Counted from the first letter of the stretch, positions 1 to 9,591 are shown. The stretch: 64,000 nt of DNA from Spirochaetota bacterium (GCA_029974015.1 JARKUF010000020.1:20620-84619); one strand, 5' to 3'. Program-made: numbers and translations. Notes: generated by a model not told the origin, from the letters alone.

Positions 1-916
1 TCACCAGGTCCTTTCGCATAATAACGGAAGCGTCTTTAAGGTTGATTTTCCCGTCCCCATTGGTATCCCTGTCGATCAGGGTGTACACAATTACATTGTC
101 CTGTCCGGTGAATGAAGGATACAGCTCAATATGCGGGGTGGTAGTGACGCGCGTTTCGCGCCCTGAAAGAATATCGAGGATGTAGATGTCGCCATTGCTT
201 CCCTCGTCTCGATAGGATACGAAGACAGCCTTCTTCCCATCAGTGGAAAAACGTGGGTACACTCCCCCCTTCGTTGTAAGCTGACGGAGGTTCCGTCCGT
301 CGCGGTCTATCATCCAGATATTGTCCGTCCCGTCCCTGTTGGAGGAAAAGACCACCTGCCGGCTGTCAGGAGACCAGGAGGGTGAGGCGTCGCGGATGAT
401 CTTGATGTCCTTCGTTACCGGGTCCTGATACTGGGTGAGGTTTTTCGCCGCCGCATCAAGCGGAGGTATTCCCGCCGGGGAAGCAACTGCCTTCTCGATG
501 ATTTCCCCGGGTGATACGTCCATGACATAGATATCGCCCTCCGGGTCTTCCCGGCGGCTCACAAAGGCCAGGCGCCTCCCGTCCGGCGATATGGCGGGAG
601 AAGTGTCCTTTGCCGGGTGCCCCGTGATTCGCACTGTGGTTATGTCGGAGAGGGACCTCAGATAGATATCGAAATTGCCCCGTTCGCGATCCGATGAGTA
701 ATACAGATAGAGGCCGTCCTCGGAGAAAACACCGTCGAATTCCGTGGTCTGTTCAATAGTGACGGGAACCACCTTCCCTACATTATAAATGAATTCATTC
801 CTGAGGATTGTCCCATAGCTGAAGAGCACTTCCCTTCTGCTCCTGCTGCCGCATCCGGGGAGAAGGGACACTGCCAGGGCAAAAAGGAGGAGCCACGCGT
901 ATCGTTTAACCGTCAT
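1..916 (-). CDS. TolB-like beta-propeller lipoprotein (3' end outside window)
   Basis: The frame stays open from an ATG at 916 to the left edge, so the C-terminus is missing; 305 codons are visible. The N-terminus is a lipoprotein signal (hydrophobic run then LLPGC). The rest shows repeated PD40/WD40-like blades: ISPDGRRLAFVS, WSPDSRQVVFSS and FSTDGKKAVFVS, each followed by a D-I-Y or N-I-W strand, as in TolB-type propellers. Near the visible end, residues DTNGDGKINLKD form an EF-hand/dockerin-like calcium loop inside the propeller. The start overlaps the stop of the preceding lipoprotein gene as ATGA, so translation is probably coupled. The likely site is the periplasmic face of a membrane, with a binding or scaffold role; the substrate cannot be told from sequence. 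Confidence 0.85.
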   Translation of the reverse strand, partial: MTVKRYAWLLLFALAVSLLPGCGSRSRREVLFSYGTILRNEFIYNVGKVVPVTIEQTTEFDGVFSEDGLYLYYSSDRERGNFDIYLRSLSDITTVRITGHPAKDTSPAISPDGRRLAFVSRREDPEGDIYVMDVSPGEIIEKAVASPAGIPPLDAAAKNLTQYQDPVTKDIKIIRDASPSWSPDSRQVVFSSNRDGTDNIWMIDRDGRNLRQLTTKGGVYPRFSTDGKKAVFVSYRDEGSNGDIYILDILSGRETRVTTTPHIELYPSFTGQDNVIVYTLIDRDTNGDGKINLKDASVIMRKDLV

Positions 917-1500
917 TTTCTCCTCACCCACGTTCCACCGGCTTCCTGGATCCAGTCGTTCACCTTCGCGAAGGCCCGCTGTTCCTCCGCAAACTTCCTG
1001 CCCAGGGCCGCCGTCTGTTCCGCCGTGGGATTTTCCACTCCGGCCTTCACGAGGGTGCGCCTGAAGATGGTCCGCCTGGCCCCGTTTTCCTTTTCCATGA
1101 CAGACAGCAGGGCCTTCTTCTTGCCGGGGTCCCTGTTGTACTCCGAAGTTCCTATGTATCCCAGAAGTCCCGTGTTCGCTTCACCCACGGCGCCTTCGTC
1201 CTTAAATTTTCTCACCTGGTCGCGGGCCTCATCCCTGGTCCTGAAGGCCTGGAATATCTCCTCGTCCCTGGCCCCTCCCTTTGAAGATATCCCGGTCTTC
1301 ACCGATGAAACCACCCAGGCCTCCTTCTCAAGTTCGCGGTACTCTCCCACGATCTGGCGTTCGATAACGGTCTTCTGGCCGGTGAGGTTGATGTCCGGAG
1401 GCGCTATCCAGCAGCAGCTTGGGATCTCGCTCGTGGACGAGCACCCTGCCAGGAGGGCAAGGAACATTCCCGGGACGATGATAAAGAGCGCTCTGTACAT
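913..1500 (-). CDS. DUF1318 (YdbL-like) lipoprotein
   Basis: A 195-residue lipoprotein with lipobox LLAGC near residue 20. The stretch PPDINLTGQKTVIERQIVGE followed by the A-V-G-E-A-N-x-G-x-L-G-Y-I segment near residues 105-115 matches my memory of the DUF1318/YdbL family. Its ATG lies one base after the stop of the upstream AsmA-like gene, and its stop overlaps the next start. In E. coli, ydbH, ynbE and ydbL form one operon in which YdbH (AsmA-like) and the lipoprotein YnbE build a phospholipid bridge and YdbL modulates it. Here a lipid anchor and a DUF1318-type domain are on one chain, which would merge YnbE-like anchoring with YdbL. The family call is from pattern recognition; the role is inferred from context. 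Confidence 0.7.
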   Translation of the reverse strand: MYRALFIIVPGMFLALLAGCSSTSEIPSCCWIAPPDINLTGQKTVIERQIVGEYRELEKEAWVVSSVKTGISSKGGARDEEIFQAFRTRDEARDQVRKFKDEGAVGEANTGLLGYIGTSEYNRDPGKKKALLSVMEKENGARRTIFRRTLVKAGVENPTAEQTAALGRKFAEEQRAFAKVNDWIQEAGGTWVRRK

Positions 1501-1501
1501 T

Positions 1502-4450
1502 CTAGCTCCCTCCTAAGATATTACGCAGGTATTCCTGCAGAGTGATACGGTCGAACTGGACCTTGTCCTGCTCAATTCCGACGAATAGCCCAAAAAGTTT
1601 CCTCCTGAATGTGACAGTGGTGTAGACGAGGCCCTTGTCCAGGTTGAAATTGAAGCTGTCGACCATGAGGGAATTGTCCACCGGAAACTGGGCGAGTCCA
1701 AGCTTCGATTTACCCTTCTCCGTGCTGAGGCCCTTGAGAAGGCGGTTGGCGAATTTGTCCCCGATTTTGTGGATGTTGATGTATCCCGCCGGCGTAAATT
1801 CTTTTTTAACATTGAGCCCTTTACCTTTGAACTGGGCGTTGAGCGAAAGCTCCGCATCGCGCTTCCTGAACTTCGGGTCCGGGTCGTCCAGAAGGCCGAT
1901 GTCGATGTTCGTCACGTCCATGGTGAAATTATATTCCATGTTGTCGGTTTTAAGGTCCGCCAGGGAGAAGAGGATGTTCCTTCCGTAAAGGGCGCCCCCC
2001 ATCACATAGGCCTTCATGGTCTGTATCTCGAAGGTGTTGTTCTTGAAAAACATCGTCGCGGAGAAATCTTTCAGAAACTCAAATGGGATATCACGGCTGG
2101 GGTGCTTTGCCTTGAGGGAGCGGATGGTAAAATTTTCCTTTTCCCTGAAAAAGGAATTATCGATGACACTGCTCTTGTCCACTGCAATCCTGGACTCCCC
2201 TACCTTCACGAGATGGTTGAATTCAAAGGGAAAATTCAGGTTGAAGTCCGCCAGGTCGGTCTTCGCCTCGGGATTTTTCACGTTGAACCGGGCGATTTTC
2301 ACCGATCCGGAAGCCCTGCCGTCTTTCAGGTCGCCCTTCTGCCGCGCCGATAGCTCCAGAAGCCCGGAGAGGGACCATTTCTGGTATATCTCCCTTGGCT
2401 CAGGAATATTGAGGCTCAGCTTCAAGGAAACATCGGTGTTTTTTCCTGGGGCATTGTCGAGGTCCACAACCCCGTTAACATCGAAGTTCAGGTTCCAGGA
2501 ACGGCTCGCCAGGTTTACGCGGTTTATCTGTATCGTCTTACGTGGATTGTTGACGATGACCCCGGCGTTTAAGGTGAGGTCATTAAGTTTGAAATCCGGG
2601 ACTTTCACCAAAAGCCCCAGCCCCGCGGTGATGATTTCCTTTCCTATGTTGAAGGACGCGTCGAGGTTCAGGTCCACGGGGTTTTCGAGCGGCTTCAGGG
2701 AAGCGCCTAATTTCCTGGCCATCGCCTTCGGGAGCATTCCGAGAAGGGGGTCCTTCTTGAAGCGCAGTTTCGTCACGCGGACAGTCCCCGACGGCACGGG
2801 CGCTGTCGCAACATCCCCTGTCATGGCCAGGCGGAGGGCGTCATCTCCCGAGGCAGGGTTATAGAAGCGCATCGACACGTCCTTGATTTTTGCGCGCCCG
2901 TTTTTCAGGTTGTAGGCGGCGCTGATTCCCAGGGAAAGTCCGTTGTCGCCGGACTTGCCGCGATTGAGGACATAATCGAAACGGGGAATGCTCAGATTTG
3001 AAAGGAAGCCGATATCGTCCCCCCATACACGCACCCCGTACCCCAGAGCAAGCCAGGGAACGCGCGCTTCAATGGCGGGGTTTCTGAAATAGAAGTTCTT
3101 CAAGCTAACCCGGCCGTCAATGTCGATGTCGCCCGAATGGCCCTTAACAGTGAGGGGATAGAGGGAGAGGTCTCCGGCAAAACGCATGGAACGGTCGCCG
3201 GTAATGCTGCGGTAGTAGGGATAAAGCTCCGTGAGGGAAATGGAGCTTTTTATCATGCGAATGTCGAAGCGCTGTTTCTTCGTGACATCCCGCACCTCCC
3301 CCCCTATGCTGAGGAGGGTGCGCCCCGCAAAGTCCACGCCAAGATTGTTGATCCGAAGATAATCGGCCGTTGGTTCATAGAAAAGATCGTACGATACCAT
3401 GAAGGTAAGGGGCGCCAGGTGGACCCGTTGGAACCTCACGGGGGTCCGGTAAGTGCCGAGCTTGAGGCGGCTTTCAAACCGGGGCCTTCCATCAGCCTCC
3501 TCCTTCTTTTTATACAGGAGCTTCCATGTGAGTATCAGGGGGGGCTTCACTTCCGCCACGGCGGATGTGAAGGTGACGTTCATCTCCTCGCGGGGATTGA
3601 GTTCCAATTTCATTCTTTCAAGGAGAGTCACCGCCTCCACCGACAGGGGTATTCTCTTGAAGGGTGGGACCCACATGTCGATGCCGAAAGAGAGCCCCTC
3701 GATGGAGGATTTCATGGAGCTTCCGTCGGCGTAAACTCGAAGGTCGTCGAGAATAAACTTAAACAAAAATTCCGCCGACACAGGCAGGTTGATCTCCCGC
3801 GGCGAGGGGCCCTTCGGCTCTTCAGGTCCTTCTTCTTCAGGCTCTTCCTTCTTCTCGCCGGGCTTCATGAGCTTCTCGGCATTCCACACTCCGCCCCGCT
3901 CCTTCAGGTAAATCCTTGGCTGATATATGCCTATCTCATTGAAGCGGACATTCCCGATGAGCATCCCCGGAAGGCCGTAATCGAGGACCATCTTTTTGAT
4001 TTCTACGAAGGTGGTGCGGTCGAACTCTTCGCCGTTTCGGATGCGGATGTCCTCGAATACGAAGCCGCTCCAGAGGCCGAACTTGCTCACCTTCAGGGTC
4101 ATATCGCCGTTAGACATGCTGTTGAATTTTTCGACGATGAGCTTCTCCACGCGTGCCGGTGTGAGATATAATGTTAAGATAATGAGAGCCAGGGCCACAA
4201 TGGTGATGAGGGCGATGGGGACCCAGAGGAAGATAATCTTCGCAGTCCTGATAAGAATCCTCACTCCGAGGCTGCGCCCGGGAGCGCCGGTTTTTTTCGG
4301 GCCGCCCTCAGGGACAGCTTCCGGCGTTTCGGGGCCGTCCGCAGATGTAGATTCCGAGAAAGTCCCGACGTGTTCCCCGGGAATGCTTCGAATCGTGGAT
4401 ATATCCGATTCCTTGTTTTTGCCGGACTTCTGTTTTTTCTTTTCCGCCAT
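1502..4450 (-). CDS. AsmA/YdbH-like inter-membrane transport protein
   Basis: About 982 residues from the ATG at 4450; a GTG two codons upstream is also possible. The N-terminus is a charged cytoplasmic tail, a single membrane segment near residues 65-95, then a long chain of beta-strand repeats typical of AsmA/TamB/YdbH proteins, with a Pro/Glu-rich insert near residue 205. These proteins are anchored in the inner membrane and form a hydrophobic groove across the periplasm for phospholipids. The close coupling to a DUF1318 lipoprotein favours YdbH over other AsmA members. The C-terminal strands (QFPVDNSLMVDSFNF, then FRRKLFGLFVG) resemble the AsmA C-terminal region. The exact subfamily needs a profile search. 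Confidence 0.7.
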   Translation of the reverse strand: MAEKKKQKSGKNKESDISTIRSIPGEHVGTFSESTSADGPETPEAVPEGGPKKTGAPGRSLGVRILIRTAKIIFLWVPIALITIVALALIILTLYLTPARVEKLIVEKFNSMSNGDMTLKVSKFGLWSGFVFEDIRIRNGEEFDRTTFVEIKKMVLDYGLPGMLIGNVRFNEIGIYQPRIYLKERGGVWNAEKLMKPGEKKEEPEEEGPEEPKGPSPREINLPVSAEFLFKFILDDLRVYADGSSMKSSIEGLSFGIDMWVPPFKRIPLSVEAVTLLERMKLELNPREEMNVTFTSAVAEVKPPLILTWKLLYKKKEEADGRPRFESRLKLGTYRTPVRFQRVHLAPLTFMVSYDLFYEPTADYLRINNLGVDFAGRTLLSIGGEVRDVTKKQRFDIRMIKSSISLTELYPYYRSITGDRSMRFAGDLSLYPLTVKGHSGDIDIDGRVSLKNFYFRNPAIEARVPWLALGYGVRVWGDDIGFLSNLSIPRFDYVLNRGKSGDNGLSLGISAAYNLKNGRAKIKDVSMRFYNPASGDDALRLAMTGDVATAPVPSGTVRVTKLRFKKDPLLGMLPKAMARKLGASLKPLENPVDLNLDASFNIGKEIITAGLGLLVKVPDFKLNDLTLNAGVIVNNPRKTIQINRVNLASRSWNLNFDVNGVVDLDNAPGKNTDVSLKLSLNIPEPREIYQKWSLSGLLELSARQKGDLKDGRASGSVKIARFNVKNPEAKTDLADFNLNFPFEFNHLVKVGESRIAVDKSSVIDNSFFREKENFTIRSLKAKHPSRDIPFEFLKDFSATMFFKNNTFEIQTMKAYVMGGALYGRNILFSLADLKTDNMEYNFTMDVTNIDIGLLDDPDPKFRKRDAELSLNAQFKGKGLNVKKEFTPAGYINIHKIGDKFANRLLKGLSTEKGKSKLGLAQFPVDNSLMVDSFNFNLDKGLVYTTVTFRRKLFGLFVGIEQDKVQFDRITLQEYLRNILGGS

Positions 4451-4591
4451 AATCACCGGACCGTGTAAAAAATGAGAATACGAGTTTATTCGTACTCAAC
4501 AATAATACAAGCATTTTTTACGCACCTCAGGCGATGATAGGCGCGAATTCCTGTTGGGAAAGGAGGGTATGCTGCGCCGCAAAGATATGGA

Positions 4592-5257
4592 TTAATCCCG
4601 ATTTTTACGACCGTCACCGTTAACGGGAGGGAAATCACCAGTTAAGTTTGGATGCCTGCCGAAGAGCAGATCGGCGGCCGACTTCACCCTGGCAAACCAT
4701 TCTCGAATTCGATAATATCGGGCGTTCACATAAGTGCGCCTGTCGGCGGGGACTCCCCGGGCCTCAATCCCCATTGAGCGCGCCATATACACCGAGCGGT
4801 GGAGGTGGAATTTCTGGGTGATCACAAGAGCTTCGCGGACGCCGAAAACCTTCGAGGCGCGGGACATGGAACTGTAAGTGTCAAATCCCTCGGGGTCGAG
4901 TAAGAGGTCCCGGAGGGCCACCCCGCGGGCTAAGAAAAATTTTTTCATCGCGCCTACTTCATCGTACTGCGGCGAGTTGCGGGCACCGGTGGCGAGAATT
5001 TTTTTCACAGCCCCGTGGCGGTATAGTTCAAGGGCAGTGATGGCCCGGTCCTCCAGTACATGCGAAAGCCTCCCTCCCCGCCACACCGCGGCGCCCGGAA
5101 CAATGGCCGCTGATGCCGCAGGAGGCGCTTCTCCATCCCGCACAATGAAAGGCCCTGACATCGATACGACATAGAGGTTCACAGCGGCTACGGCGCAGAT
5201 CAAGGCCAAAGTGAAGGACGGAAACGCAATCAGAAGTATCTTTCTTATTTTTTTCAT
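4592..5257 (-). CDS. SanA/YdcF-like DUF218 membrane protein
   Basis: A 221-residue protein with one N-terminal membrane segment (residues 8-32) and a DUF218 domain outside the membrane. Family marks are AAIVPGAAVW, the R-A-I-T-A-L-E-L-Y helix, ILATGARN and ALVITQKFHLHRS, in the order known from SanA, which is linked to envelope integrity and vancomycin exclusion in E. coli. Length fits SanA (about 240). It lies between the NAD(P)HX repair gene and the AsmA-like gene, with gaps of about 140 bases on each side. An envelope maintenance role is likely; the reaction is unknown for the family. Confidence 0.8.
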   Translation of the reverse strand: MKKIRKILLIAFPSFTLALICAVAAVNLYVVSMSGPFIVRDGEAPPAASAAIVPGAAVWRGGRLSHVLEDRAITALELYRHGAVKKILATGARNSPQYDEVGAMKKFFLARGVALRDLLLDPEGFDTYSSMSRASKVFGVREALVITQKFHLHRSVYMARSMGIEARGVPADRRTYVNARYYRIREWFARVKSAADLLFGRHPNLTGDFPPVNGDGRKNRD

Positions 5258-5401
5258 CTTTCATCGGGCAAAAGTCCGTATATGACTTGAAGGGACGGGA
5301 ATCACTCGCAAAAGAGTAAAGCACCCCCATCGCCAATTAGATATATCGAAATCCCCAGCTCTCCCCTCCAGAAAGTTCCGCAGAAAGGGGGGGGCAACTT
5401 T

Positions 5402-6988
5402 TCAACACGAACGGCCTGTTCCGGCAATTTCCGAAACCGCCTTCGGAATGTATGCGATTATGTCCGAGGCCTTCATAGCGGCATAACCCGTTTCGGCGAC
5501 AAAGAGGTCCGCGGCGCGCCCGTGAAGCCAGGCGCCAAGGGCTGCGGCATCGAGGGACGGAAGGCCCCGGCAAGCCAGGGAGGAAATAATACCCGCCAGG
5601 ACGTCGCCGGAGCCCGCCGTGGCGAGCGCCGGGTTCCCCGTGGTATTGATGCGCGTATTCTCACCGTCGGAAACCAGGGTGGCCGGCCCCTTCAAAAGCG
5701 ACACTGCGGAGCTTTTTTTCGCCAGGGATTTCACGGCGGCGAAGCGGTTTCCCTTCATTTCCTCCACGTGAACGGATGTGATGCGCGAAGCTTCGAGAAA
5801 GTGGGGGGTGATGATAAGGTCCCCATCGGCGGCACCCCCCTCGGCCAACCACTCGGCGAAATGGAAAAGCCCATCGCCATCGATGATAATGCGCTCCAGG
5901 CCGTAGAGGCGCCGGTTTTCAATAATCGCCCGAAAGACCGCCCTGGAGAGGGGGCCTCGCCCCATCCCCGGGCCGATGAGGGTGACGGCGGCGGGCCGTC
6001 CCTCGCCGAAGAAGGCGCCGAGCCCCCGGGAAACGCTGTCGGCGACGCTTTCCGCGGGGATGTCCTCGGACCCCGTGCCGGGAATGGCGGCGGTCATAAG
6101 CTCGGGCAGTTTTCCGGCTATGACGGATCGCGACCCATGGGTGGTGAGGGCCGACACCAGGCCAATCCCGGCCTGGAAGCATGCGGACGCCGCGAGGAGG
6201 AGCGCCCCCTCCATACCCTCAAACCCGCCTATCATCAGCGCATGGCCGACGCTCCCCTTGTGGGCGTCGGCGTCCCCGGGTCCGGGAAAGCGGGACGAAG
6301 CGTATTCGAGGTCAATCATTTCAGTGGTCAATTCCGGCGATGCCGTGAGCTCCAGAGGAAAGCCGATATCGGCAAGGACCAGTTTCCCGGTCCATCGCTT
6401 TCCCGGATAGGTCACCAGGGATATTTTGGGAAGGCCCATGGTGACCGTCACATCGGCCCTGACGGCTTCGCCGTCGGGGCCCGCACCGTCTGAGGGGAGT
6501 CCGCTGGGAACATCCACGGATATAACGGTCTTCCCCGAACGATTGATGAGGGCCACGGCGTCCGCGGCGGGGCCGCGGAGAGCGCCGACAAACCCCGTCC
6601 CGAGGAGGGCATCGACGATAATATCGGCGCTGGCGATATCGATCGAGGATACTCCCTCCCCATTGGAGGGGACAATCTCTATGCGGGACTTAACGCACAT
6701 CTCAAAGTAGGTCCTTGCGGTTTCGGATATTTTCCCCGCATCACCCGCAAGATACACGGACACGCGCCACCCCCGATTATGGAGAAGATAGGCGATGGCG
6801 AAACCGTCACCGCCATTGTTGCCGCATCCGCAGAATACCGCCGCACTACCGGGGCCGGGAAAGTTATCGAGGACGTAGTTCGCGGCCACCCTCGCCGCCC
6901 AGCCCATGAGGACCGCGCCGGGAACGCCGTATTGTTCTATTGCGCCGCCGTCAATCCGGCGCATTTCCTCCGCCGTGACAGCCTTCAT
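5402..6988 (-). CDS. nnr: Bifunctional NAD(P)H-hydrate epimerase / ADP-dependent dehydratase
   Basis: A 528-residue metabolite-repair enzyme. It epimerises damaged R-NADHX/NADPHX and dehydrates the S form back to NAD(P)H using ADP. The N-terminal YjeF_N half (1-215) has GCGNNGGDGFAIAY and the Asp in VSVDVPSGLPSD. The C-terminal carbohydrate-kinase-like half has HKGSVGHALMIGG, TLIGPGMGRG and TAGSGDVLAGII. I chose the ATG at 6988 because it shares one base with the stop of the upstream propeller gene (TGATG), which suggests coupled translation; in-frame GTG codons lie just upstream. Fused NnrE-NnrD is the usual bacterial form. Confidence 0.95.
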   Translation of the reverse strand: MKAVTAEEMRRIDGGAIEQYGVPGAVLMGWAARVAANYVLDNFPGPGSAAVFCGCGNNGGDGFAIAYLLHNRGWRVSVYLAGDAGKISETARTYFEMCVKSRIEIVPSNGEGVSSIDIASADIIVDALLGTGFVGALRGPAADAVALINRSGKTVISVDVPSGLPSDGAGPDGEAVRADVTVTMGLPKISLVTYPGKRWTGKLVLADIGFPLELTASPELTTEMIDLEYASSRFPGPGDADAHKGSVGHALMIGGFEGMEGALLLAASACFQAGIGLVSALTTHGSRSVIAGKLPELMTAAIPGTGSEDIPAESVADSVSRGLGAFFGEGRPAAVTLIGPGMGRGPLSRAVFRAIIENRRLYGLERIIIDGDGLFHFAEWLAEGGAADGDLIITPHFLEASRITSVHVEEMKGNRFAAVKSLAKKSSAVSLLKGPATLVSDGENTRINTTGNPALATAGSGDVLAGIISSLACRGLPSLDAAALGAWLHGRAADLFVAETGYAAMKASDIIAYIPKAVSEIAGTGRSC

Positions 6989-8052
6989 CACTTCCACTCC
7001 AGAATGTCGACGCTGTTGCGGTTGACACGGTACGAGTAGAAAGAGCCCGTCTCGTCCACCATGACGTCCTGAAAATAATACCGCTTTTCATCAAAATTCA
7101 AAAGAACGTTATTAATGATGTTTCCTTCAAAATTCGTCACGACAAATCTGGTGCGCTTCTCCTCAATGTTCCAGAGGTAAAGCTGGGTGTCGTCCATCAC
7201 GGCAAAGAGCTCGTTTTTCGGGTCCGGAATGTTTATAATGGCTTTCACTATCCGGCCCTCCTTGAGCGAGTAATTAAATATCTTCCGGTACTTAAAGCGG
7301 AGCCCCTGATAATAGGCCACTGAAACAAGAAGGTCCTCACCCTCCCGGAGGGTCCGGATACAGTCGATCTTGCCCTCGAAGGCGGCGCCTCCCTCCTTCT
7401 CGGTAAATTCGGGATTGCTGAAATTGGATGAGAATGTGAGCTTCCGGTCCTGGAAGCGGCTCACGTTCCAGGTGTTGAACTTGCGGGACACCACGAAAAG
7501 GCGGTCCCTGCGGTCCACCTCCATGCTTTCTATAAAATCGAAGGGGATATTGGGGGCCCCCTGCCTTCCGAGAGTGTACTGAAGAGTGCCTCCTTTGTTG
7601 AACATCAGAACGTACGACGGCGAGAAGTCCAGATCATCGGAGTAACCCCTTCCCTCACCGGCAATCAACCTGTTTTGCACGTATATGTTCCCTTCCGAAT
7701 CGGCCGTGAGAAGACCCATTACGCTGAAGTTAAACCCGGCGGTTTTTACTTCTCCCGATTTCCCAGGAGACGCCCCCCTGGGGCCGATGACCAATTCCGG
7801 TGAACCGTCCCGCTCCAAGACCTGAAGGCGCTTAAGACCGTTGTCGGTCACGTAGATTCGTCCTCCGAATATCCGGATTCCGAAAGTGAGGTCGAAGATA
7901 CCGTCATCGCCGAATGTAAGCTGGATTTTCCCCGGTTCCTGTCCGTTTTCCAGGGTGCAGAGTTTCGACGAATTATAGGCGCTCACTTTCCAGTGGCCGC
8001 AGGCGACCAGCGATAAAAACAATAAAAGCGATAAAAGAAGAAAACGTTTCAT
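6988..8052 (-). CDS. NHL/6-bladed beta-propeller lipoprotein
   Basis: A 354-residue protein with a lipoprotein signal (MKRFLLLSLLLFLSLVAC; Cys18). The body is strand-rich with blade-like repeats: IFGGRIYVTDNGLKRLQVLE near residue 65, then SEGNIYVQNRL, DRRDRLFVVS and DDTQLYLWNIEE, as in NHL or 6-bladed propellers. It is the first gene of the minus-strand run, and its stop overlaps the nnr start. No catalytic motif is visible. A surface or periplasmic binding role is likely, and the partner is unknown. Similar propeller lipoproteins are common in spirochaetes, but I cannot name an orthologue. Confidence 0.75.
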   Translation of the reverse strand: MKRFLLLSLLLFLSLVACGHWKVSAYNSSKLCTLENGQEPGKIQLTFGDDGIFDLTFGIRIFGGRIYVTDNGLKRLQVLERDGSPELVIGPRGASPGKSGEVKTAGFNFSVMGLLTADSEGNIYVQNRLIAGEGRGYSDDLDFSPSYVLMFNKGGTLQYTLGRQGAPNIPFDFIESMEVDRRDRLFVVSRKFNTWNVSRFQDRKLTFSSNFSNPEFTEKEGGAAFEGKIDCIRTLREGEDLLVSVAYYQGLRFKYRKIFNYSLKEGRIVKAIINIPDPKNELFAVMDDTQLYLWNIEEKRTRFVVTNFEGNIINNVLLNFDEKRYYFQDVMVDETGSFYSYRVNRNSVDILEWK

Positions 8053-8423
8053 TTAACCTCACGATATAGCCGTAACCCTTTTGGGGGTTTTTTGTAGTGG
8101 ATATGAAACCATATCATCCAATCCTGAGGCCAGCAAGGCAAGTAATATTTTCATGCGAATTGCCTTGACAAAAAGAGTCGGATTTTTTCGTAATAAGCAG
8201 TGCCGCATTGCATTGGTCCATCAACAAGCCCCCGCCGGCCCGCGAGAATCGGCGTCAGGAAGGAGGATGTGGAGATATTTAAGATAAAGGGATGCAATCA
8301 CCGAAACATCCCCTCTCTTGCCCATCTCCCCTTCTCCACCTTAAACACATCCGCGGACTTTCCGGCACCATGCGGGGACACCGCCTGCGGCGCCAAGGAT
8401 AACAACCGAAAAGGAGCCCTATT
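8053..8423. other. Divergent intergenic region
   Basis: This 371-base space separates the minus-strand run from the acyl-CoA dehydrogenase. A TTGACA at 8165-8170 lies upstream of TAATAA, but the 20-base spacing is long, so a promoter there is doubtful. A short plus-strand frame (8081-8287) has no family signal and unusual composition; I treat it as non-coding. No repeat element is seen. Confidence 0.4.
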
Positions 8424-9572
8424 ATGAATTTTTCACTGACCGACGAACAGCAGATGTTGAGGGATATGGTCCGTACTTTCGCGGATAACGAGCTGAAACC
8501 CAGGGCGGAACATTATGACCGGACCCACGAGTTCCCCTGGGACCACACCAAAAAGATGGGAGAGATGGGGCTACTCGGAGTCGTCTACCCCGAAAAGTAC
8601 AACGGCGCCGGCATGGACTACCTCTCTTACGCCATTGCCGTCGAGGAGCTGTCCAGGGGATGCGCCTCCACGGGCGTCATTTGCTCGGCCCACAATTCCC
8701 TCTGCCTCTCCCCCATTTACTATTTTGGCACGGAAGGGCAGAAGATGAAATATCTCTCCAAGCTCTGCACCGGCGAATGGATCGGCTGTTTCGGCATTAC
8801 GGAGCCCGAAGCCGGATCCGACGCCGCCGGAACCAGGACCACTGCGGAGTTCAGGAACGGCAAGTGGGTCCTCAACGGCACGAAGAACTTCATCACCAAT
8901 GGCGGCGTTGCGAACGTTGCCGTGGTGACGGCGGTCACGGAGAAGGGGATAGGCCACAAGGGCCTCTCCTTTTTCATCGTAGAGAAGGGAACGCCGGGCT
9001 TCAGCGTAGGAAAGACCGAGGACAAACTCGGGATATGCGCCTCATCAACCACGGAGCTCGTCTTTGACAACTGTGAAATACCCGAGGAAAACCTCCTGGG
9101 CAAAAAAGGGGACGGCTTCAAAATCGCCATGCACACACTCGACGGCGGCCGCGTAGGCATAGCGGCCCAGGCCCTGGGCATAGCCAGAGCGGCGTTCGAA
9201 GACGCAAAGGCCTATGCCGTGGAGCGCAAGCAATTCGGCAAGTCGATCGCGGGCTTCCAGGCCATACAGTGGATGATTGCCGATATGGCCACCGAAATCG
9301 AGGCGGCACGCCTCCTGGTCTACCAGGCCGCCAACTATATGAGCACCGGAGAGCGCCAGCGCTACTCAAAATACTCCGCTATGGCAAAGCTTTTCGCATC
9401 GGAAACCTCGCACCGCGTGACCCACAAGGCAATCCAGATATTCGGAGGGTACGGATACACGAAGGACTATCCCGCAGAACGGTACTATCGCGACGCCCGC
9501 ATCACCGAAATTTACGAAGGCACCTCGGAGATCCAGCGCCTCGTAATCGCATCGAACGAGCTGAAGGTCTGA
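8424..9572 (+). CDS. Acyl-CoA dehydrogenase (short/branched-chain type)
   Basis: A 382-residue FAD enzyme that oxidises acyl-CoA to enoyl-CoA and passes electrons to ETF. Signatures visible are GCFGITEPEAGSDAAGTRT (FAD/substrate binding), WVLNGTKNFITNGG, and the C-terminal QIFGGYGYTKDYPAERYYRD. The catalytic Glu is in ITEIYEGTSEIQR. Length and motifs fit the butyryl-CoA dehydrogenase/Bcd-like group; exact chain-length specificity is uncertain. A ribosome site (AAAAGGAG) precedes the ATG. It stands alone, with no ETF or enoyl-CoA hydratase neighbours, and is followed by strong terminators. Confidence 0.95.
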   Translation: MNFSLTDEQQMLRDMVRTFADNELKPRAEHYDRTHEFPWDHTKKMGEMGLLGVVYPEKYNGAGMDYLSYAIAVEELSRGCASTGVICSAHNSLCLSPIYYFGTEGQKMKYLSKLCTGEWIGCFGITEPEAGSDAAGTRTTAEFRNGKWVLNGTKNFITNGGVANVAVVTAVTEKGIGHKGLSFFIVEKGTPGFSVGKTEDKLGICASSTTELVFDNCEIPEENLLGKKGDGFKIAMHTLDGGRVGIAAQALGIARAAFEDAKAYAVERKQFGKSIAGFQAIQWMIADMATEIEAARLLVYQAANYMSTGERQRYSKYSAMAKLFASETSHRVTHKAIQIFGGYGYTKDYPAERYYRDARITEIYEGTSEIQRLVIASNELKV

Positions 9573-9591
9573 CAAATAACGGTACTCACGT

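Noticed and set aside
3137..4171. Plus-strand frame of 344 codons
   Set aside because: Antisense of the AsmA-like gene; no signal, motif or ribosome site.
8081..8287. Plus-strand frame upstream of the acyl-CoA dehydrogenase
   Set aside because: No ribosome site, no domain-like pattern, and composition unlike neighbours; treated as non-coding.
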